The notes below the pieces were generated by a model, which saw only the letters and a list, made by a program, of their open reading frames with translations, ran no database searches and was not told the DNA's origin. A stretch of 64,000 nucleotides of DNA, from the NCBI GenBank assembly GCA_023399055.1, contig JAEWQV010000027.1:418891-482890 (forward strand). Reading direction: 5' to 3'. The DNA comes from Bacillota bacterium (GTDB lineage Bacteria > Bacillota > Clostridia > Lachnospirales > Lachnospiraceae). Positions 60,859 through 64,000 of the stretch are shown piece by piece. How positions within the stretch are numbered: the stretch's first letter is position 1; the number at the start of each line of letters is the position of its first letter. The position numbers and the translations under genes were made by a program.

Positions 60859-61944
60859 ATGAAGAGATTAACATTTGCAGGAATTGAACAGAAAATACAC
60901 CCCTTGTATCATGAATATTTACAAGGGGTTTTTGATTGCAGAGAGAAAATAGATGACAGAGATGAAAAAATAGTACAGGAATTGTTGAAAGCCTATGGAG
61001 AATATGCCTATAAAACAAATAGCGCAAGCGGGGAATGGTCCTGGATACAGGAAAATAAGCAACAGAATTATAAAAGATTATTAGCAGAGGAAAATAAGGA
61101 AGAATTGGCGCCACTATTTCGTAATTTATTTAGAAATGAGATTTCTTTTGGGATCTCTGCACCTGATATAGAAGACGAACAATATAAGGAACGATTGGTG
61201 AATGATATTTTACTAGATATCGATACCTGGCGAGAATTTTGCGGAGATTTGCCTGTTAGTGAGTTAGAGATACCTGATATTGGTAATCCTTTTGGTCTAG
61301 TGATGGATGGAAGCTTAGTTATGTATAACTCCTGTAGGCATAGCTATCATGCGCGAATGATAAGTAAGTTGATAAAAGCTGAAACAAGACCAACGATACT
61401 TGAAATAGGTGGTGGTTACGGAGGTGTATTCTTCTTTTTAAATAAAATATTAGATAATTTTTGTTATATCGTTTGTGACCTTATGGAAACACTATTTATT
61501 AATTACTATTTTACATCAAAATCGGCTTCTTATTTAGGAAAAGAAATTAAAATAAAATGGGCGTTGGATGGTAAGATAACATCAGAAGATCAGAAGACCT
61601 ATCAGTTGATTCTTGTCCCTTCCACTAATCATTCTAATATAGACTTAGGAATTACCCTTGCCTACAATTCAAATTCATTTTCAGAAATGTCAAGGGAAGA
61701 TGTCTGGGGATATTTTGATACCATTCATAAGAATCATCCAAAGTATATCTTTCATCAGAATAGTAATTTCAATCTATGGGAGAATTCTTCCAGAGGGCAT
61801 AAGGAAGTTCTGGCGAAAGAGTTTCCCATATCAGAGGAATATGAGCTAATCTATCAGGCAATATCACCTTGGACCGGCGCAGGCGGAAGATACCGCGAGT
61901 ACCTGTATCAGAAATCCGCCGATTTTGTAAAAATATTGGATTGA
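60859..61944 (+). CDS. Putative sugar O-methyltransferase
   Basis: A 361-residue protein. An N-terminal helical region of about 160 residues precedes a SAM-binding Rossmann fold with ILEIGGGYGGVFFFLNKIL as motif I and FCYIVCDLMETLFINYYF next. A C-terminal GRYREYLYQK segment follows. It resembles the putative sugar O-methyltransferase family often found in polysaccharide clusters, but no glycan genes are near. The stop TGA overlaps the TTGACA of the rplU promoter. Confidence 0.75.
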   Translation: MKRLTFAGIEQKIHPLYHEYLQGVFDCREKIDDRDEKIVQELLKAYGEYAYKTNSASGEWSWIQENKQQNYKRLLAEENKEELAPLFRNLFRNEISFGISAPDIEDEQYKERLVNDILLDIDTWREFCGDLPVSELEIPDIGNPFGLVMDGSLVMYNSCRHSYHARMISKLIKAETRPTILEIGGGYGGVFFFLNKILDNFCYIVCDLMETLFINYYFTSKSASYLGKEIKIKWALDGKITSEDQKTYQLILVPSTNHSNIDLGITLAYNSNSFSEMSREDVWGYFDTIHKNHPKYIFHQNSNFNLWENSSRGHKEVLAKEFPISEEYELIYQAISPWTGAGGRYREYLYQKSADFVKILD

Positions 61945-61969
61945 CAAAGCAATTGGCATATGCTAACAT
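61941..61969 (+). promoter_or_regulatory. Promoter of rplU-prp-rpmA
   Basis: TTGACA at 61941-61946 and TAACAT at 61964-61969, spaced 17 bp; the -35 overlaps the previous stop codon. Confidence 0.7.
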
Positions 61970-61972
61970 AAT

Positions 61973-62053
61973 TTAGTGTGCCGCACAACGAGGTTTAAGT
62001 GTTGAGAAATCATCCACCATAGTTGGCGAGTAATGATAATAGGAGGTGCCAAG
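61973..62053 (+). promoter_or_regulatory. Probable L21 leader
   Basis: The roughly 80-nt leader before rplU has GTGTGCCGCACAACGAGG and later GTTGGCGAGTAATG, in the position of the autoregulatory L21 leader known from low-GC Gram-positives. The match was judged by position and size only. Confidence 0.4.
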
Positions 62054-62362
62054 ATGTACGCAATTATTGCAACTGGTGGAAAACAGTACAAGGTAGCGGA
62101 AGGCGATATCATTAAAGTTGAAAAGCTCGGAGTAGAAGGAGCAACTTATACTTTTGATCAGGTACTTGCTGTAAACAAGGGCGATAAGTTAGTTGTAGGT
62201 GAGCCTACAGTAGCTAACGCAACTGTATCAGCAACGATTGTTGAAGAAGGCAAGAACAAAAAAGTTATTGTTTTCAGATACAAGAGAAAGTCTGGATATC
62301 ACAAGAAAAATGGACATAGACAGCCATATACCAAGGTTAAGATTGAAAAGATCAACGCATAA
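62054..62362 (+). CDS. rplU: 50S ribosomal protein L21
   Basis: A 102-residue L21 starting [18 protein letters not shown] and ending with the basic segment [28 protein letters not shown] lies 6 bases before the ATG at 62054. The frame opens 21 bases earlier, but that would include the ribosome-binding site. First gene of the rplU-prp-rpmA operon. Confidence 0.97.
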   Translation: MYAIIATGGKQYKVAEGDIIKVEKLGVEGATYTFDQVLAVNKGDKLVVGEPTVANATVSATIVEEGKNKKVIVFRYKRKSGYHKKNGHRQPYTKVKIEKINA

Positions 62363-62373
62363 GGAAATGTGAT

Positions 62374-62706
62374 ATGATTAACGTATCCATTTATAAAAAT
62401 GCAGAGAATTTGGTTACCGGGTTTAAACTCTCGGGACATGCTAATTTTGCCGAATATGGCAGTGATGTAGTATGTGCAGCAGTATCGGCCCTTGTAATCA
62501 ATGCCATAAATTCGATTGAGAATTTTACTTCAGATCAGTTTGATTTGAAAGAGGATGAGAAAAAAGGAATTATGGAATTTCATGTGAATTCACCTTTCAG
62601 TAAGAATACCAATCTGTTACTTAGCTCTTTAGCTCTCGGGCTTCAGGGAATCGCAGAGGAATATTCCGATAAATATATCAAGCTGAAACAAGTGAAGGAG
62701 CAGTAA
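62374..62706 (+). CDS. prp: Ribosomal-processing cysteine protease Prp
   Basis: A 110-residue protease that trims the N-terminus of L27. Catalytic His is in FKLSGHANFAEYG and catalytic Cys in SDVVCAAVSALVINAINS. It lies between rplU and rpmA, as in other Firmicutes whose L27 carries an N-terminal extension; the L27 here does carry one. GGAAATGTG is a modest ribosome-binding site. Confidence 0.94.
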   Translation: MINVSIYKNAENLVTGFKLSGHANFAEYGSDVVCAAVSALVINAINSIENFTSDQFDLKEDEKKGIMEFHVNSPFSKNTNLLLSSLALGLQGIAEEYSDKYIKLKQVKEQ

Positions 62707-62749
62707 CTTTAGATCTGATTTGTAATTAGAATTTTAGGAGGTGTAGAAC

Positions 62750-63037
62750 ATGTTAAGAATGAACCTTCAATTTTTCGCTCATAAAAAGGGTGTTGGTTCT
62801 ACCAAGAACGGTAGAGATTCCGAGTCCAAGAGATTGGGTGCTAAGAGAGCAGACGGTCAATTTGTTCTTGCAGGAAATATTCTTTACAGACAACGCGGTA
62901 CAAAGATCCATCCTGGAGTTAATGTAGGACGCGGTGGCGATGATACATTATTTGCTTTAGTTGATGGCGTTTTAAGATTTGAACGCAAGGGTAGAGATAA
63001 GAAACAGGCTAGTGTTCACCCGGTAGAAGCGAAGTAA
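62750..63037 (+). CDS. rpmA: 50S ribosomal protein L27 (precursor)
   Basis: A 95-residue L27. The N-terminal MLRMNLQFF precedes [15 protein letters not shown], the mature start; cleavage by Prp between Phe9 and Ala10 exposes the tail that reaches the peptidyl-transferase centre. TTAGGAGGTG precedes the ATG. A terminator follows the stop, closing the operon. Confidence 0.97.
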   Translation: MLRMNLQFFAHKKGVGSTKNGRDSESKRLGAKRADGQFVLAGNILYRQRGTKIHPGVNVGRGGDDTLFALVDGVLRFERKGRDKKQASVHPVEAK

Positions 63038-63054
63038 TTAAACATTCGTAGATC

Positions 63055-63091
63055 AACCCCAAATTCTAGGAACAGGATTTGGGGTTCTTTT
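63055..63091 (+). terminator. Intrinsic terminator of rplU-prp-rpmA
   Basis: AACCCCAAAT at 63055-63064 pairs with ATTTGGGGTT at 63077-63086, followed by CTTTT. Confidence 0.85.
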
Positions 63092-63160
63092 ATGCTTTAT
63101 TCTTTTGACATTTTATGGGCGCTTAATAGACTGTTTGTGTTTATTTTGGGAGGGGTAGCT

Positions 63161-63997
63161 ATGGAGAAGAAAGAGCTAAAGGATTTATTGATTCGTATTA
63201 ATGATGGTAACAGTATCATACCGGAGAATAGAAAGCTGTATGATTTGGCAGTCGTTTGTCTGGAGTATATCGGTGACACAGATATGGAACTGAGGGATGA
63301 CCTGATTTATACGATTTTGTCTAATTGGATTGCGGATAAGAAACTATCAGATCAAGAGGTCAATAACCTGCTTGAGGTATTGCTTGATAAGGGGCATCTT
63401 CTAAAGGGTTTAGGAGAAACGAACGATACTGTATTTACAAGAACCTTCTCGGTTCTGATTGTGGCTACGATTATTGATCGACATAGAAAGAATAAGTTCC
63501 TATCCGGGGATGACCTTCAGAAAGCCTTTCAGGCGGTGATCCAATTCTATAGCGAGGATCAGGACGTAAGAGGTTATGTCGAAGAGAAAGGCTGGGCCCA
63601 TGGGGCAGCCCACGGAGCAGATGCTCTCGATGAGTTTGCGAGATGTAATGAAATCGGCAGAGAAGACTTATTAATTATTATAGATGCAATATATAAAAAG
63701 GTGAATATAAGCCATTATGGTTATACTCATTTTGAAGAGGAACGGATGATAACGGCAGTGAAGGCAGTCCTCGGAAGAAATCTTCTATCTTCCTCGGAAG
63801 TGGAAGCTTGGATTAGAAGTTTTTGCAATTTCGAGAAAACAGGTATTTATCCGGATGATTTAGTGAAGGAAGTAAATATTAATGCGTTTCTGAAAAGCTT
63901 ATACTTCCGAATAATAGACATACCAGAGTATCAAACATACGCATCCATCGTAAAAGAATGCCTTCATAAGATAAGCCGGTTTAAGAATATTGAATAA
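63161..63997 (+). CDS. DUF2785 domain protein
   Basis: A 278-residue helical protein. DUF2785 features include FTRTFSVLIVATIIDRHRKN, GYVEEKGWAHGAAHGADALD (conserved His-rich helix) and FEEERMITAVKAVLGRN. The ATG at 63161 was chosen because GGGAGGGG lies 6 bases upstream; the frame opens at 63092 without a site. It is complete, ending 3 bases before the window edge. The function is unknown. Confidence 0.85.
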   Translation: MEKKELKDLLIRINDGNSIIPENRKLYDLAVVCLEYIGDTDMELRDDLIYTILSNWIADKKLSDQEVNNLLEVLLDKGHLLKGLGETNDTVFTRTFSVLIVATIIDRHRKNKFLSGDDLQKAFQAVIQFYSEDQDVRGYVEEKGWAHGAAHGADALDEFARCNEIGREDLLIIIDAIYKKVNISHYGYTHFEEERMITAVKAVLGRNLLSSSEVEAWIRSFCNFEKTGIYPDDLVKEVNINAFLKSLYFRIIDIPEYQTYASIVKECLHKISRFKNIE

Positions 63998-64000
63998 AAT

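Overview
This AT-rich, low-GC window reads as chromosome of an anaerobic Firmicute of the Lachnospiraceae type, close to Lachnoclostridium (Clostridium) phytofermentans. That placement is inferred from gene order and protein character, not from a search. Supporting signs are strong Shine-Dalgarno sites, TTG and GTG starts, a T-box leader on thrS, the TepA-YlzJ-FtsK/SpoIIIE block, a formate-THF ligase next to a formate channel, and the order radical SAM pair, RNase G, L21, Prp, L27. I see no intact insertion sequence, prophage, CRISPR array, tRNA or rRNA.

Layout: 0.2-9.7 kb holds an XRE regulator, T-box-controlled thrS, a flavin reductase and a pirin with related operator-like sites, a GIY-YIG/DUF2087 pair, an XRE protein fused to a degenerate desulfoferrodoxin-like domain, and a sodium-pump decarboxylase beta subunit with a 48-residue partner behind an attenuator-like leader. 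9.8-18.1 kb holds tepA, ylzJ, ftsK, a HAD phosphatase, fhs, a formate channel and superoxide dismutase. 18.2-18.4 kb is a gene-free cluster of inverted repeats.

18.5-26.9 kb is the most interesting region. An AraC regulator and a complete FecB/FecCD/FecE-type metal-chelate importer (preceded by a Fur-box-like palindrome) lead directly, with overlapping or few-base junctions, into a NifH-like reductase and two NifD/NifK-like subunits. One subunit keeps the three cluster-binding cysteines. The other has lost all three and carries an expandable Lys-Glu-Glu-Val repeat linker. This looks like an uncharacterised nitrogenase-like reductase coupled to uptake of an iron or tetrapyrrole-type chelate.

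27-33.6 kb has pyrBI (reverse), then an accessory stretch: a ribbon-helix-helix protein, a P-loop kinase-like protein, two GNAT acetyltransferases and a MazG-like gene fragment. It ends in about 1.5 kb without a normal gene, bounded by a consensus promoter and a strong terminator and filled with degenerate repeats. 33.7-41.3 kb holds a SWIM/SNF2 helicase, bioY, birA, a zinc-ribbon membrane protein and tyrS. 41.6-54.8 kb is a signalling region: a linearmycin-type ABC exporter with its two-component system, KdpDE without a Kdp pump in the window, and a second two-component/ABC module. 55-64 kb is core: TIGR03960/TIGR03936 radical SAM pair, RNase G, YbaK-type deacylase, a hydrolase, a methyltransferase, rplU, prp, rpmA and a DUF2785 protein.
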